Source of the DNA: Isoetes taiwanensis
Taxonomy: Eukaryota; Streptophyta; Lycopodiopsida; Isoetales; Isoetaceae
Direction: 5' to 3'
Assembly: GCA_021234155.1 (NCBI GenBank)
Contig: JAJEKV010000012.1
Location: 4,469,789 to 4,533,788 of the forward strand
DNA: 64,000 nucleotides
Position 1 is the stretch's first letter, and the number at the start of each line of letters is the position of its first letter. The position numbers and the translations under genes were made by a program. Shown here piece after piece: positions 21,481-32,513 of this stretch. The notes beneath the pieces were generated by a model. That model saw nothing but the letters and a program-made list of their open reading frames with translations. It made no database searches and had not been told where the DNA came from.

Positions 21481-24326
21481 ATGAGAGGATATAAAGAAAT
21501 TCAAGAGCAAAGAAGGAAACAAGAGGCGAAAAGGAAAAAACAGGAAGAAGAGAGAACTCATAGACACATAAAGAGAGAAGAAAATAAACTTAAACAGGAA
21601 AGGTCTTCGGAGATTCTTCCAGATATACAGCATATATTCACAATGAGCACATCCAAAATACCATACCCTAAGTATGGTGCAGGTAAAGCAGCCCAAACTC
21701 AGGCTGATACTCATGTGAAGCAATTCGAGCTCATAAGCTCTTCAAATGGTCAAGATAGTGACCTAGAAAGAATCACGTTGTTTCCAACTACCTTGGAAGG
21801 TAGACCAGCAGATTGGCTACTACGCAACATGGATACTAAGAGAACTTGGCAGGAGATTAAAGAGATCTTTCTGAAAGCCTATCATGTTGCCCCTACATAC
21901 AAATAGATCAAAGATGAATTAAAGGCTTTGCAAATTAAGCCTGGAGAAGCTCCATTGACTTTTGCAACTCGAATTACAGATTTAGCAAGTCAATTAAATC
22001 CTAAACCACATGAGACAGATATTGTATCATGGTTTGTGGATGGGTTTCAAGGAAGGATAAAACAACAATTACAGATGGATGATCCAAACACTTTGGAGGA
22101 AGCAGTAAAGAGAGCTGCAATATTAAATGGGATTCTGGGTGCTGATAAGCATGGAAAACCAGAATTAGAAAGCTTGGTTCATAAAAGGGTGAACCAAGAA
22201 ATCGGGGATATGCAAGGCAGATTGCAACAAAATATGGAAGAGAAGCTAAAACGAATTGTTCAAAGTGAACAAAAAAGAAGTTACATTTGGTGTTCCCGGT
22301 GTTCTAAACCTGGGCATTATTCAAATGAATGTAGAACAGTACTGGAAACAAGATATTGTCACATTTGTGAAAGGAATAACCACGATACAAAAGATTGCTA
22401 CTTCAACAATAAGGCAAAAGAGAAAAGTACTCCGGCTTATGCTGTGAGCATGGCTGAACTATCTAATGGTAAGGACCAAAAAGGAATTGAATGCTGGAAA
22501 TGTGGAGAGAAAGGCCATATCTCTCGAGATTGCAAAAATAAAATGAATCGGGGAAAAATTATACAATCCCCACAAAAAAATCAAACTAAAGACAGTGAAG
22601 ATGCGAGAATCGTTTCGTTGGAGCATAAGGGAGATATGATAGGTGTTAATGTTGTTACGCGCCAACGAGCACTAAAAGAGGGGATTGAGATTTTTGAGAT
22701 GCCTAAACAGACATCCAAAAGAAAACTTAAGCCTTATCCTGATATTGAAGATGAAGTTGAAACATATGCCAACACCCGACATCAAATCAAAGAAATGCAA
22801 GAAACAGAATCTCACTTTCCGTTGGAAATACCTGGTCAGGATATCAGCATATTGAAAAATCAATTGCAAAGATTACAAGTCCCTGTGTCTCTTAGACTTG
22901 TAGCTAAACATTTTCCAGACTTTAAGGCGTTCCAGCCAATAGATCCAAATGAAGGAGAAGAACTAGAGGCACTAGGAAAACAAATTCAGGATACTAGGAT
23001 TGACATTCCTTTACCAATGCTCATTAAATACATGCCAGGTCTTGGCATACCAAAGGAACTCTGTTACCAAAAAGATGTAATGTCTACGCTAAAAACTGAA
23101 CCATTGGACAAGCAAAATCCAATAGTTTTAGTTCAAATTAAAGGAAAAGACATTCAACGAGTGCCTATCGATGGAGGTGCTGGTGTGAATATAATGACAA
23201 ATGCACTGCGGAAGCAGTTGAAATTAGATAAAATGGTAAAATCGCCATTCGATATTAAAGTGGCCGATCATCGTAAGGTGGAGCCATTGGGACTCGTTAG
23301 AGCAGTAAATTTTATAGTGGGAGACCTAGAGTTCCAACAAGATTTTGTTATCTTGGATACTCAAAGTCGTATTCAAGACTATGAACTCCTATTGGGCAGG
23401 CCTTGGTTACGTGAAGCAAGGGCAATGCATGATTGGTCCAATAACACTCTCCAATTGACAAAGCAAGGAAAAACTTCCAAGATTGATTTGCCCACGGGTA
23501 TTATAACCACTATAGATAATGAGATTATTTTCTCAGATAGTGAGGATGATGAAGACATTTACGAAGAGTATGAGGATGATGAGGATTTTTACAATGTTAA
23601 TGTGTATTCAGAGATCGAATGTGAATCATGTTATATGGTTGAAGTTATCTCGGATTTTCCGACAGCATTTACAGAAACCAACATGGGGCAAACTGAAATT
23701 AAACCATTACAAGCCCATACCTTACAACATGGAGATCTTCATCCATATCTTAACACACCTGAAACTGAAGAGCTTAATTTGGGCACGAGAGATAATCCAC
23801 AAAATGTGCATCTGGGAAAAAATTTGCCCTCACATATTCATTTAAAAGCTACTCACCTTCTACATGAGTATAAAGACATATTTGCATGGTCATACGAGGA
23901 TTTGCGAGGCATTAATCCTGCAATTTGTCAAATGAAAATTCCCTTGTTGCCAAACGTTACGCCAGTGTATCAACGAGCATACCGATTAAATCCAAACTAT
24001 GCTATGAATGTCAAAGAAGAATTAGAAAAGTTGCTTCAAGCTGATTTTATTTTTGAAGTGGAGACGAGTGATTGGGTTTCACCCATAGTTGTTGTTAAAA
24101 AGAAAAATGGAAAACTACGTGTTTGCATAGATTTCCGTAGATTAAATGCCGTGACTGAAAGAGACCATTTTCCATTGCCTTTTACAGATCACGTTTTAGA
24201 AAACGTTGCAGGTCACCAATGTTACTCATTCATGGACGGTTTTTCAGGTTATAATCAAATTAAAATTCACCCTGATGACCAATTAAAAACGACTTTTATC
24301 ACGCAATTTGGTACTTATGCCTATAA
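21481..24326 (+). pseudogene. Ty3 gag-protease-RT (N-terminal part)
   Basis: One frame, broken only by TAG at 21904-21906, encodes: a basic coiled-coil start, the retrotransposon gag core (LTFATRITDLASQLNPK, DIVSWFVDGFQGRIKQQL), three CCHC-type knuckles (CSRCSKPGHYSNEC, CHICERNNHDTKDC, CWKCGEKGHISRDC), a pepsin-like protease with VPIDGGAGVNIMT and LLGRPWLREA, an acidic linker, and the start of RT (PIVVVKKKNGKLRVCIDFRR, YSFMDGFSGYNQIKIHPDD). The stop lies in gag, so gag-pol would need readthrough or is dead. RT is cut after GTYAYK by a MITE. Confidence 0.9.
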
Positions 24327-24586
24327 GGGTAAAAGCATGAAAGGGTGTACGTACATTGTACTGAATTGATGTACAAATATGGATACTTTTCACGTACATT
24401 TTGGTTATTTTTTATTTGTATAAACATACACTTTTCGATTTTATGTACTTTGCATATACATTTAAGCTAAATTTCGGATATTTTTTGGCTATGCATGTAC
24501 TTTTTGGGTACTTTGGGTGATTTGTGTAATATAGCCACATGTACCAAAAGGGATACATTTATAGACACCCTTTCATGCTTTTACCC
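24327..24586. mobile_element. 260-bp MITE inserted in the Ty3 RT (family M1)
   Basis: Perfect 22-bp terminal inverted repeats GGGTAAAAGCATGAAAGGGTGT. ATAA flanks both sides, and removing the element plus one ATAA restores the RT frame exactly from AYK into VMPFGLTNAP. AT-rich with no ORF. The same family occurs at 32957-33278. Confidence 0.92.
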
Positions 24587-25558
24587 ATAAAGTTATGCCC
24601 TTTGGGCTAACTAATGCTCCATCCCTTTTCCAACGAGTAATGCTTCAAGTCTTTAAAAGTTTCATTGGAGATTTCATGGAGATCTTCTTAGACGATTTTA
24701 CAGTCTTCAGTACCATGGATGACCACGTTGCTAAATTAGAACGGTGCTTTAAACGATGTCGACAATATGGAGTGTCTTTAAACCCAGAGAAGTGTGTCTT
24801 CCTGGTCACACATGGCATGCTTTTAGGTCGTGTAGTTTGTAAAGATGGCTTAATGACGGATCCAAGTAAAATTAAAGTGATACTAGACATGCCTCCTCCT
24901 GCAAACATCACACATTTGAGAAGATTTTTGGGAAAAATAAATTACTATAAGAAGTTCGGTGCAAAGATTTCAGAAGTGGCGACCCCGTTAACTGAGCTCA
25001 CAAGTCCTCAAAAGAAATACATTTGGACAGATCAATGTCAAAAAGCTTTTGAGGCGTTAAAGCACATTCTGGCTTCTGCCCCTATACTTATATCACCTCA
25101 ATGGGATCAGGAATTCCATGTTCATACAGATGCTTCCAAAACTGCTTTAGGAGTTGTGTTAGCACAAAGAAAAGACGGTAACAAGGATCAACCGATTTAC
25201 TATGCAAGCAAACAGTTAAATGAGGCTGAAAGAAACTATACAACTACTGAACGTGAAGGTTTAGCAATGGTTTTTGCTGTTCAGAAGTTCCGCCATTATC
25301 TTCTCGGGAATTACTTTATTTTCTATGTGGATCACCAGGCCTTGTTGTATCTAATAAATAAACCTTGTACCACAGGCCGGATTACACGCTGGTTGCTCAT
25401 TCTACAGGAGTTTAATTTTAAAGTGGTTGTTAAACCTGGAACTTCACATACAGTACCTGATCATCTATCAAGATTAACTAACGGTGAACCTCCCACCGGA
25501 ATATATGATGATCTACCTGATGTTAACTTATTTAGAGTAAATGCCATCCCACCATGGG
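24587..25558 (+). pseudogene. Ty3 RT (C-terminal part) and RNase H
   Basis: Continues the RT frame after the MITE: MPFGLTNAPSLFQRVMLQVF, then the catalytic FLDDF box (two Asp) near 24688-24702, the thumb (LGKINYYKKF) and RNase H with HTDASKTALGVVLAQRK, YYASKQLNEAERNYTTTERE and VDHQALLYL. The RNase H Asp, Glu and Asp residues are present. One extra G near 25558 shifts the frame into the integrase. Confidence 0.9.
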
Positions 25559-28246
25559 TATGCAGGCATCGCAGAATATTTGACCTCTGGAACTCTTCCT
25601 CCTGAATTAGATGTCTCTCGAAAGAAAGAGTTCATTCGAAAAGCAGCACCATACTGTCTCATAGCTGGTCAGTTATATAAAAAAGGAAAAGATCATATTC
25701 TACGTCGGTGTGTGCTTCCACACGAAACTCAAGAGCTACTAAAACAAGCACATGAAGGTCCTGGTGGTGGGCACTTTGCTGGTGAATTAACGGCAAGAAA
25801 GATATTGCAAGCCGGATTTTGGTGGCCAACCCTTTTTACAGATGCTTCTAAAGAGGCCTCACTTTGTGATATTTGTCAACGCACTGGTAAACCACAAGAA
25901 AGACATCATATGCCCTTACAACCTATACTGCCGTTGGGCCCCTTTGAAAAATGGGGTATTGACTTCGTTGGCCCTGTGGATCCCCCAGCCAGTAAAACAA
26001 GGGCTCAATATATTCTGGTACTCACGGATTATCATACCAAATGGGCCGAGGCCAAGGCCCTTAAAGACAATACAGCAGCAAGTGTTGCAAAGGTCATGTA
26101 CCATCAGATCATTACCCGCTTTGGATGCCCCATTGAACTTGTCAGCGATCGCGGTGTACATTTCATAAATGACACCATTGAGACTCTCACCAGAGATTTC
26201 TTAATTTCTCACAAGAAGTCCACGCCATACTACCCACGTGCTAATGGACAAGCCGAGTCGACCAATAAAATATTGGTTAACATTTTAAAGAAAGTATGTG
26301 AATCATCAAGGAAAGATTGGGAGCTCAAGTTACCCGCTGTTTTGTGGGCTTACAGAACAACATATAAAACTATTACAAATCATACTCCCTTCCAACTCAC
26401 ATATGGAATAGAAGCTATCCTACCATTTGAGTTCATTATCCCAAGCTTAAGGGTGGCCATTCACCATAGAATGAGTGACGTACCTTCACTTCAGAATAGA
26501 TTATATCAACTGGAAGCTCTCGATGAAAAGCGACATCAATCAATCTGGGCTCAACAAGTATCCAAGGATAGGCGCAAGGCGTGGTTAGATCGAAAATTAA
26601 AATCATTTCATTTCCAAGACAATGACAAAGTCTTATTATACGATTCAAGGTACAAACAACATCCAGGAAAATTAAAAATTCGCTGGCTTGGACCATTCCA
26701 AATTCATAAAGTATATCAAAATGGTTCTATTCAACTACAAGATTTGGATGGAAACCTTTTGCCTACCCGCGTGAATGGGTGCCGACTCAAACCCTACAAA
26801 GAAGTCAAACATGTTAATATGGTAAAACCAGCACCAAAGTTGTGCACTGCTCAAAATGTCTCTCAACTTCTTAAAATGTCTTTAAATATTTCCAAATGGG
26901 ATAACCAACAGTTATCTACAAGACTTTTGCTCCAAATTGATAGATTTAAGATTCAAGATGGCACTCTTCAACTACTCATGGTTCCCTTTCCTACAACCAA
27001 GGTGTATAATTGGTGGAATGATCCTGATTCCCCGAATGTTTCCCATACTACCTTCATGGAAGTTATGTATTATATTGGTTTCTGGCCACCCAACAAATTA
27101 TTGTTTTGCTTTGGACGGGGGCAAGATAATTCTGGTAGATACAAACACCTCTTAGCAAAACTTAAACTTCAAAGCCGTCGGGCAACCTACCAGCGTGAGC
27201 AACGACAATGGAAACGCAACATACCGGTTTACTGTATTCAGCCCAACTATAAAGTTCCCTCAGATAAGTTTCAAATCTTGTATCCTAATATATCTTTTGA
27301 TAATTTTCCGCCTTTGGATGCTTTGGCCCAAACATATCTGGAAACGGCAAAGTTACTTTCATTTGTGCTATTACCATTTCCAAAATTGAACCCGGAATGG
27401 ATAACAGAATATATAGATAATTATGAAGTTGCCACCAGAACCAGCTTTACTACACTAACTGGGCACATAAATATTCAACGAGAATCAGTTATGGCAGCCT
27501 TACGACTTCCCAACTGCAACGTTCATCCTAAACATAATATATCTATCTTCCGTGAATTTGGGATCATCTCTACCAAAAGAGAACATGTTGAAAAAGCTTT
27601 TCATCCCTATCCTATAATCTTTACTTATCTTAAAAGGAAACTTGCACCTGTCAATCTACATAAATATACAGAGCGATGGTTGGCATATGTTATCATGGCC
27701 ACTCAGGGCATTGAGATCCCTTGGGCCTCCCTAGTCACTGAACAATTACATAAACAAATATGTAATATCAAAAGAAACAATGCACAAGAACTTCCATTTG
27801 CCATGCATCTACAAATGTTATTGAATTACTTTTTGTCCTTGCAGGAAACGTTTCCACCGCAGCAACAAGTTCTTAAATCCGACGCTGAGATGTTCTCACA
27901 ACTTTCTGAACCGTCTCATGCTTTCTTACTCAATGACCTTAATATTATGAAGGATAATCTCATCAAGGTTCATGCTAATGTCCAAGATCTACTCAATAGC
28001 AATATGGCAAATGCAAGTCTGATATCCAATCTTCATCAACAAATTCACACTTTACAAGCTCAATTACAGTCTAAAGATGATATCAGGAGCTTCAACAAAA
28101 ATATCACACTTTGCAGCAAGAACATATGCAATATAATGATGGTTCCTCACACTCACTTATGGAGTCAAAAATCACCGCCCTTAAAGCTCAAGTACAACCT
28201 TTACTTCACCTTGGACAGGACCTCAAGTAAGAGAACGCTGCTCTGA
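25559..28246 (+). CDS. Ty3 integrase plus long C-terminal extension
   Basis: Begins AGIAEYLTSGTLPPEL. It has the HHCC zinc domain (H-x-GPGGGH ... CDICQRTGK), the catalytic core with D (WGIDFVGPV), D (ELVSDRGVHF) and E (PYYPRANGQAESTNK), then a GPFQI/Y-type C-terminus (IRWLGPFQIHKVYQNGSIQL) ending near 26800. After this about 480 more residues continue in frame (KVYNWWNDPDSPNVS, FPPLDALAQTYLETA, YTERWLAYVIMATQGIEIPW), turning into a coiled coil near 27900-28080. That extension has no family I can name. Confidence 0.85.
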   Translation, partial: YAGIAEYLTSGTLPPELDVSRKKEFIRKAAPYCLIAGQLYKKGKDHILRRCVLPHETQELLKQAHEGPGGGHFAGELTARKILQAGFWWPTLFTDASKEASLCDICQRTGKPQERHHMPLQPILPLGPFEKWGIDFVGPVDPPASKTRAQYILVLTDYHTKWAEAKALKDNTAASVAKVMYHQIITRFGCPIELVSDRGVHFINDTIETLTRDFLISHKKSTPYYPRANGQAESTNKILVNILKKVCESSRKDWELKLPAVLWAYRTTYKTITNHTPFQLTYGIEAILPFEFIIPSLRVAIHHRMSDVPSLQNRLYQLEALDEKRHQSIWAQQVSKDRRKAWLDRKLKSFHFQDNDKVLLYDSRYKQHPGKLKIRWLGPFQIHKVYQNGSIQLQDLDGNLLPTRVNGCRLKPYKEVKHVNMVKPAPKLCTAQNVSQLLKMSLNISKWDNQQLSTRLLLQIDRFKIQDGTLQLLMVPFPTTKVYNWWNDPDSPNVSHTTFMEVMYYIGFWPPNKLLFCFGRGQDNSGRYKHLLAKLKLQSRRATYQREQRQWKRNIPVYCIQPNYKVPSDKFQILYPNISFDNFPPLDALAQTYLETAKLLSFVLLPFPKLNPEWITEYIDNYEVATRTSFTTLTGHINIQRESVMAALRLPNCNVHPKHNISIFREFGIISTKREHVEKAFHPYPIIFTYLKRKLAPVNLHKYTERWLAYVIMATQGIEIPWASLVTEQLHKQICNIKRNNAQELPFAMHLQMLLNYFLSLQETFPPQQQVLKSDAEMFSQLSEPSHAFLLNDLNIMKDNLIKVHANVQDLLNSNMANASLISNLHQQIHTLQAQLQSKDDIRSFNKNITLCSKNICNIMMVPHTHLWSQKSPPLKLKYNLYFTLDRTSSKRTLL

Positions 28247-28436
28247 AGATTGAGGTACAACAATACAAAGATTTGATGCTCAAAATTTTGGATGAATCCA
28301 AGCAATCCCAAACTCATGTGGCGCGCATAAATGATCTTGAGACGAACTATTATTATGATTTATCCGATTATTATATTGGTGTATTGACCCTTGCACACCA
28401 ATCACTGCTCAACAATTTTCTAACTTATGGAAAAAG

Positions 28437-29792
28437 ATGATCTATCAAGAAAGAGTTCAACTTATTACTGCAATTTATCGCCATGATCTTACCATCGAAG
28501 ACCCTGTTCTATGTCACGAATGGGCTGTTGACAGTATCGGTTATGTTCTTTCTTACTATTCCTCATCACAACAGCTCATTTATGAATCAACGCAGCTTAG
28601 AACACGACCTCCTTTAAAGATCAAGCAGTGTCGTCCATTACAATCTAATGATATGAGCAACTCATTGGTTTTACCCGCTGCCGATAAAGAGTTGCTGATT
28701 CGAAATTTGAAGACCCATCTTCGGGATGTTCAAGACTCCCTACTTCAAACCATCAGTTTAAAAATTCAGCACAATGAAGATTATAAAATTTGGGTCAAAT
28801 TTTTATCATTCCAGCTAGAGCACACAGCTTTATATTCAGCAAATTCTCATCCAGCTCCTCAGCCTTTTGATCTCATAAACTGGCAAATTCCTACATCTTC
28901 TGAATGGAAGGAAATACGCAATCTCATTCCTACTGTCCTTATGCGGAAAATCGACATGTTTCTTAAAGACTCAGATTCCATACACTATGATGATATCTTT
29001 TCTGACATGGCACTGTATACCCAGGTTGAAGATACAACTTGGCGGGATAAACTTTTGCAGGATGATGAAATTCGTTACAATTTTACCAAAGCACCTCAAC
29101 ATATACAAGATGATCCTACCTTTGATCCGAGATTCCAACGACGCTTATCATGGCATACTGCATCACTCAAACAGTTACCTAATTGGGCCATCATCAAAGG
29201 TACCCATTGGGAGTCTAACAATGATATCTTACACAACTTACAAATGTTTATAAATGTTGCTCAATATAGTCCCGAGCGCCTTATATACGATCAAGCCCGC
29301 TATTGCAAACTCCTCCATTATATTCTCACTCCCACTAATTCTTCCAAGGATATCGTCATCAACTTTGACCCGAATAAATCTTGCAAGAAGACTTTCACAG
29401 ATACTGCTCTGTTCCTGAAGTTAAGTCATCTTCCCTCGAAATATATACAACTCTTTGAAGAAATGGCTACACGAGGATTTTTGCATGAAGCCTCTAAGGC
29501 ATATGTAGATGATACCCTTGCCTTGGCCGGAAAACGCAGACAAAATATTACACATTTCAACAACAACTTTCGTGAGGTGCACTTTGCCCATAAAAACATC
29601 ACTAAACAATTGTGTGTTGAGCCTATGCTCAACACAAAAGTGGGGGAGAGTGATAAGGTGTTAGACCAAGACATCGAAAATACATCATTAATGCATTTAA
29701 TATACGACGACAGTGAGGACGAAGACAACGAAGATTATGGCAATCATTTTAAGAAACGTCAAAGAAATATAAAATGTCCCATTAAACAATAG
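28437..29792 (+). CDS. Ty3 extra ORF of unknown function (after integrase)
   Basis: A 451-residue frame with no domain I recognise. It is not envelope-like: I see no signal peptide or transmembrane helix. Motifs include DPVLCHEWAVDSIGYVLS, RDVQDSLLQTISLKIQHNED and QYSPERLIYDQARYCKLL. It probably was joined to the preceding extension, since a coiled-coil frame runs through 28250-28430 and meets this frame after a one-base shift. The end is acidic then basic (DDSEDEDNEDYGNHFKKRQR) and lies inside the 3' LTR, so U3 doubles as coding sequence. The same codons sit in the 5' LTR at 20366-20505. Confidence 0.75.
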   Translation: MIYQERVQLITAIYRHDLTIEDPVLCHEWAVDSIGYVLSYYSSSQQLIYESTQLRTRPPLKIKQCRPLQSNDMSNSLVLPAADKELLIRNLKTHLRDVQDSLLQTISLKIQHNEDYKIWVKFLSFQLEHTALYSANSHPAPQPFDLINWQIPTSSEWKEIRNLIPTVLMRKIDMFLKDSDSIHYDDIFSDMALYTQVEDTTWRDKLLQDDEIRYNFTKAPQHIQDDPTFDPRFQRRLSWHTASLKQLPNWAIIKGTHWESNNDILHNLQMFINVAQYSPERLIYDQARYCKLLHYILTPTNSSKDIVINFDPNKSCKKTFTDTALFLKLSHLPSKYIQLFEEMATRGFLHEASKAYVDDTLALAGKRRQNITHFNNNFREVHFAHKNITKQLCVEPMLNTKVGESDKVLDQDIENTSLMHLIYDDSEDEDNEDYGNHFKKRQRNIKCPIKQ

Positions 29793-30490
29793 TAATGACC
29801 ATGGTTTGACCATGGAATAATAAATAAAACCTTACTCAATAACGACCATGGGTTGACCATGGAACAATTTTATATATAAAACCACGTTAGTATTAATTGC
29901 ATTAGATATCAAATAAATATATAGGATATAAAAGTCTTAAAAAGAATGAGAGGTGGAGATGTAAGACGATAATCCAACGGTGGAGGGATGAAACCTCTTG
30001 GGCTACGTTGAAAAAGAGGAAGGAACGGTTTTGGGAGGCACGGAGAAGAGCGGAGAGGAAGCGATCAGATCTGGAGCGCACATATATCTTGTTTCTATGG
30101 CAATCATCGAATGTCCAAAGACCGATTATGAAGAAGGATTTGCGGCAGAATGAAAACCTAAATACTTACAATCCTTCTTGAAAGGGCAAGTTTTGCCCTT
30201 TCCTTACATTCTCTTCATTGTTGATTTCTGATTTATGCAACTTTACTAAACTAATTATGATGAATGATATACTCTTAGTAAACATTTCATGGAAACTTTG
30301 GATGTAGCTTTAGCATCAATGGATAGTTCTAATTTAGACTTTACTAAATTAATGGCTATGATGAATGACCTCTTGCTTCTATGTTTCTCGAAATCCTTCC
30401 TCAATTAGTAATTTAATTGATGCTTAAAACAATCAAGATATGTATGTGAAAGAAATGAAAAATGAAGTATGAAAAGAATTTTAAGGATAG
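29651..30490 (+). repeat. 3' LTR of Ty3 element
   Basis: Starts TGATAAGGTG after the polypurine tract AAAAGTGGGGGAGAG. The match to the 5' LTR is clear to about 30450 and faint to about 30490; the expected TTTAACA end is not seen, so the terminus is degraded. It contains an internal imperfect duplication of the segment around CTTTACTAAATTAATGGCTA. Confidence 0.8.
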
Positions 30491-31320
30491 GTACCAGACC
30501 TTCTCATCAAGCTTCAAAAACTCCTTAAACTCTTCATCATTTGGTGCCTTAAGATCATCAGTGTACCTCCTTAAACCATGGCTCATTTCCAAGATCTTGT
30601 AACGTCAACTCGACTGCAGCAGGATTCGTGCATCCAACAAGCTCACAGTCTTCTTCATTAAGGAGTGTAAATGAAGGACTGATACTAGTAGAGCAGTTAG
30701 AAGCTGCATGTCCAGAAACTAAACTCAACCTAATTAGAACATTAATAAACCTTTAAGCAACAATAGACATCTTGAAACCTGCATGCAGCACAAGGAAAAC
30801 AAATGTGAGTACAGAAACATGAAAAAGAAGTCGCCTCAAAAATCAGAGGATATTACCTCAAAAATGTATAAGAAGTCGCCTGGAACCCGCAAGTTACCGA
30901 GATTAGCTGAGATTACCGAGACTAGCCGAGGTTACCCGAGATTAGAACTCCTCTGCAAGCAAAAAATCGCCAAGATTAGTTACATTATACAGAAATTAAC
31001 AAAAGATTGAAGAAACAAAAAAAAATCAACAAAGTTCTTACAAGAAACTTCGAGAACAATGAGATTTAACAGGTTAGTACGCCAGAACACCGCACCGACT
31101 TGCTCTAAATGAAGATTCACCTACAAATACGAAAGAAAGACATTAGCACATAAAAAATGCCAAAAAACTAAAGAAAAGCATGCAATCCAGGCAAATACGA
31201 CCTCGGCGGCCTCAATCGGCTTGAAGCGCCGACGAGCGCCCTCCGGGAACCTCCGCAAAAAACTCTCTGCTGCTCTGCTACTCTGTGTTTCTCAGAAAAC
31301 TCAAGAACCTTCGAAAATGT
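30491..31320 (-). other. Possible 5' exons of the tyrosine-recombinase gene
   Basis: Minus-strand coding-like pieces end just beside the Ty3 3' LTR: a frame with SPSFTLLNEEDCELVGCTNP near 30700-30600 and, in another frame, SHGLRRYTDDLKAPNDEEFK running to a GT near 30505. An ORF at 31389-31168 with CGGSRRALVGASSRLRPPRS lies in GC-richer sequence resembling a first exon. Strand and position suit the missing 5' end of the recombinase gene at 18.7-20.3 kb, but no recombinase motif is present, so the link is inference. Confidence 0.35.
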
Positions 31321-31387
31321 AAATGCTGATGTGGAAAACTTTGCCACGTGTCCGGAAATCATAAGGCACGCGTGGCTTACGTTTTGC

Positions 31388-31441
31388 AACGTGCCACCAA
31401 TCGGTGGTTTTCAACTGGAAACCACCTCTTGGTGGCACGTT
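31388..31441. repeat. Short near-perfect hairpin
   Basis: AACGTGCCACCAA (31388-31400) is inverted at 31429-31441, and GGTGGTTT / AAACCACC form an inner stem with a loop of 8. Total 54 bases. Confidence 0.85.
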
Positions 31442-32513
31442 ACCAAATACAAAACCCACCTCTATGAGTACTTGGAAGTTATTTTTCTTCTAGCTACGTT
31501 CTATTCAAGTTACAAATTACCTTAAAAGTTCATACCATTTTGAAGCCCCATGCTAACTTTAAACTTAAACATAAGCAACCCTATAACCTAAGAAAATGCA
31601 AAATCAACAGAGCATTGCATGTAGCATATGGGTTACGTCAGAAGGAGGAATCATGTACTACAAAAATGGCGTAATAACACAATAATTTCACCCAAACGGT
31701 TATTACTTTTAAGGAAAAAGTACAAGCAACATACGTTATGTCCAAAGTATGAATAGGAAATGCAAAAGAAGCCCTTTTTATGTTATGAACAGAATTCATT
31801 CAGAGAATAGCTACCACTCTAATCCGCCATATCTACCTAAACTAGACTCTTCAGAAGTCATCTCCCCTGTCAAAGAATTGCTAAGCATATAACATCTAAT
31901 TAATCTAAAGAGTTCCATCATTTCGTCATGCTCCAATTCGGATATGTAGCGTTGCAAGAAGCACCTGGCGCCAATTTCTTTTGGTTGCGTTTTATACAAC
32001 ATTAAGTGTAAAATGAACAGTACCGGCCATTTGCCACATACAATAAAGAATAAGAGATATCAAGGCAATTGACACATAGATTTTTCATTTTTTTCTTGCC
32101 CGTTAAGATGAAACTTCATCCGATAAAAGCCAACAATTGCACGCACAACCTGCTCTAAACAGAACTTTCCAGAGGCTAAGTAGGCATAGTTTTTGTTTTT
32201 TCAAACATAGATATGCCTTCAATTAACTTGAAAGTCTGAGACAATATAAATTGTAAGTAGCAGAGAAAAACATGTATGTATCTATAGCAGATGAAAATCT
32301 TATATAATATTCGGCAAAGGTTTATCATTACAAAATGTGACGGAGGAAAACCTCGCATAAAATCTCAATCAACCTACAAATGGTAAGCCTCAGCTGCATA
32401 AAACGTGATGACAGAACCAAGCAGAACTAATTCCTGATAGAGAACCTTCTAGATTACCGAATTTAAGTTGCTCATTTAATATTTTACCAAACACCAACTA
32501 GTCGTTTGGTTCT
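31442..32513. other. Intergenic or intron sequence
   Basis: AT-rich. A 63-residue minus-strand frame (32002-31811) contains EIGARCFLQRYISELEHDEM and may be an exon, but no family was recognised. Confidence 0.4.

Larger units (their letters stand above)
20365..30490 (+). mobile_element. Ty3/gypsy LTR retrotransposon (Tat/Athila-like)
   Basis: A complete layout is visible: 5' LTR (20365-21110), PBS, gag, protease, RT, RNase H, integrase, a long extra coding region, polypurine tract (29636-29650) and 3' LTR (29651 to about 30490). The integrase lies after RT, as in Ty3/gypsy. The PBS TTTGGCGCCGATGCCGGGG is the form typical of plant Tat/Athila elements. Interruptions are a TAG at 21904, a MITE in RT at 24327-24586, one extra base near 25558 and a frame change near 28240-28430. 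The element lies between the recombinase exons at 18.7-20.3 kb and possible upstream exons at 30.5 kb. Confidence 0.92.

Noticed and set aside
24327-24586. TA target duplication (Stowaway/mariner) for the M1 MITE
   Set aside because: It would require mismatched terminal bases, and the second copy duplicates GGCA with no TA, so a 4-bp duplication fits both better.
28437-29792. Envelope gene of an Athila-like element
   Set aside because: No signal peptide, transmembrane helix or glycoprotein-like features are visible.
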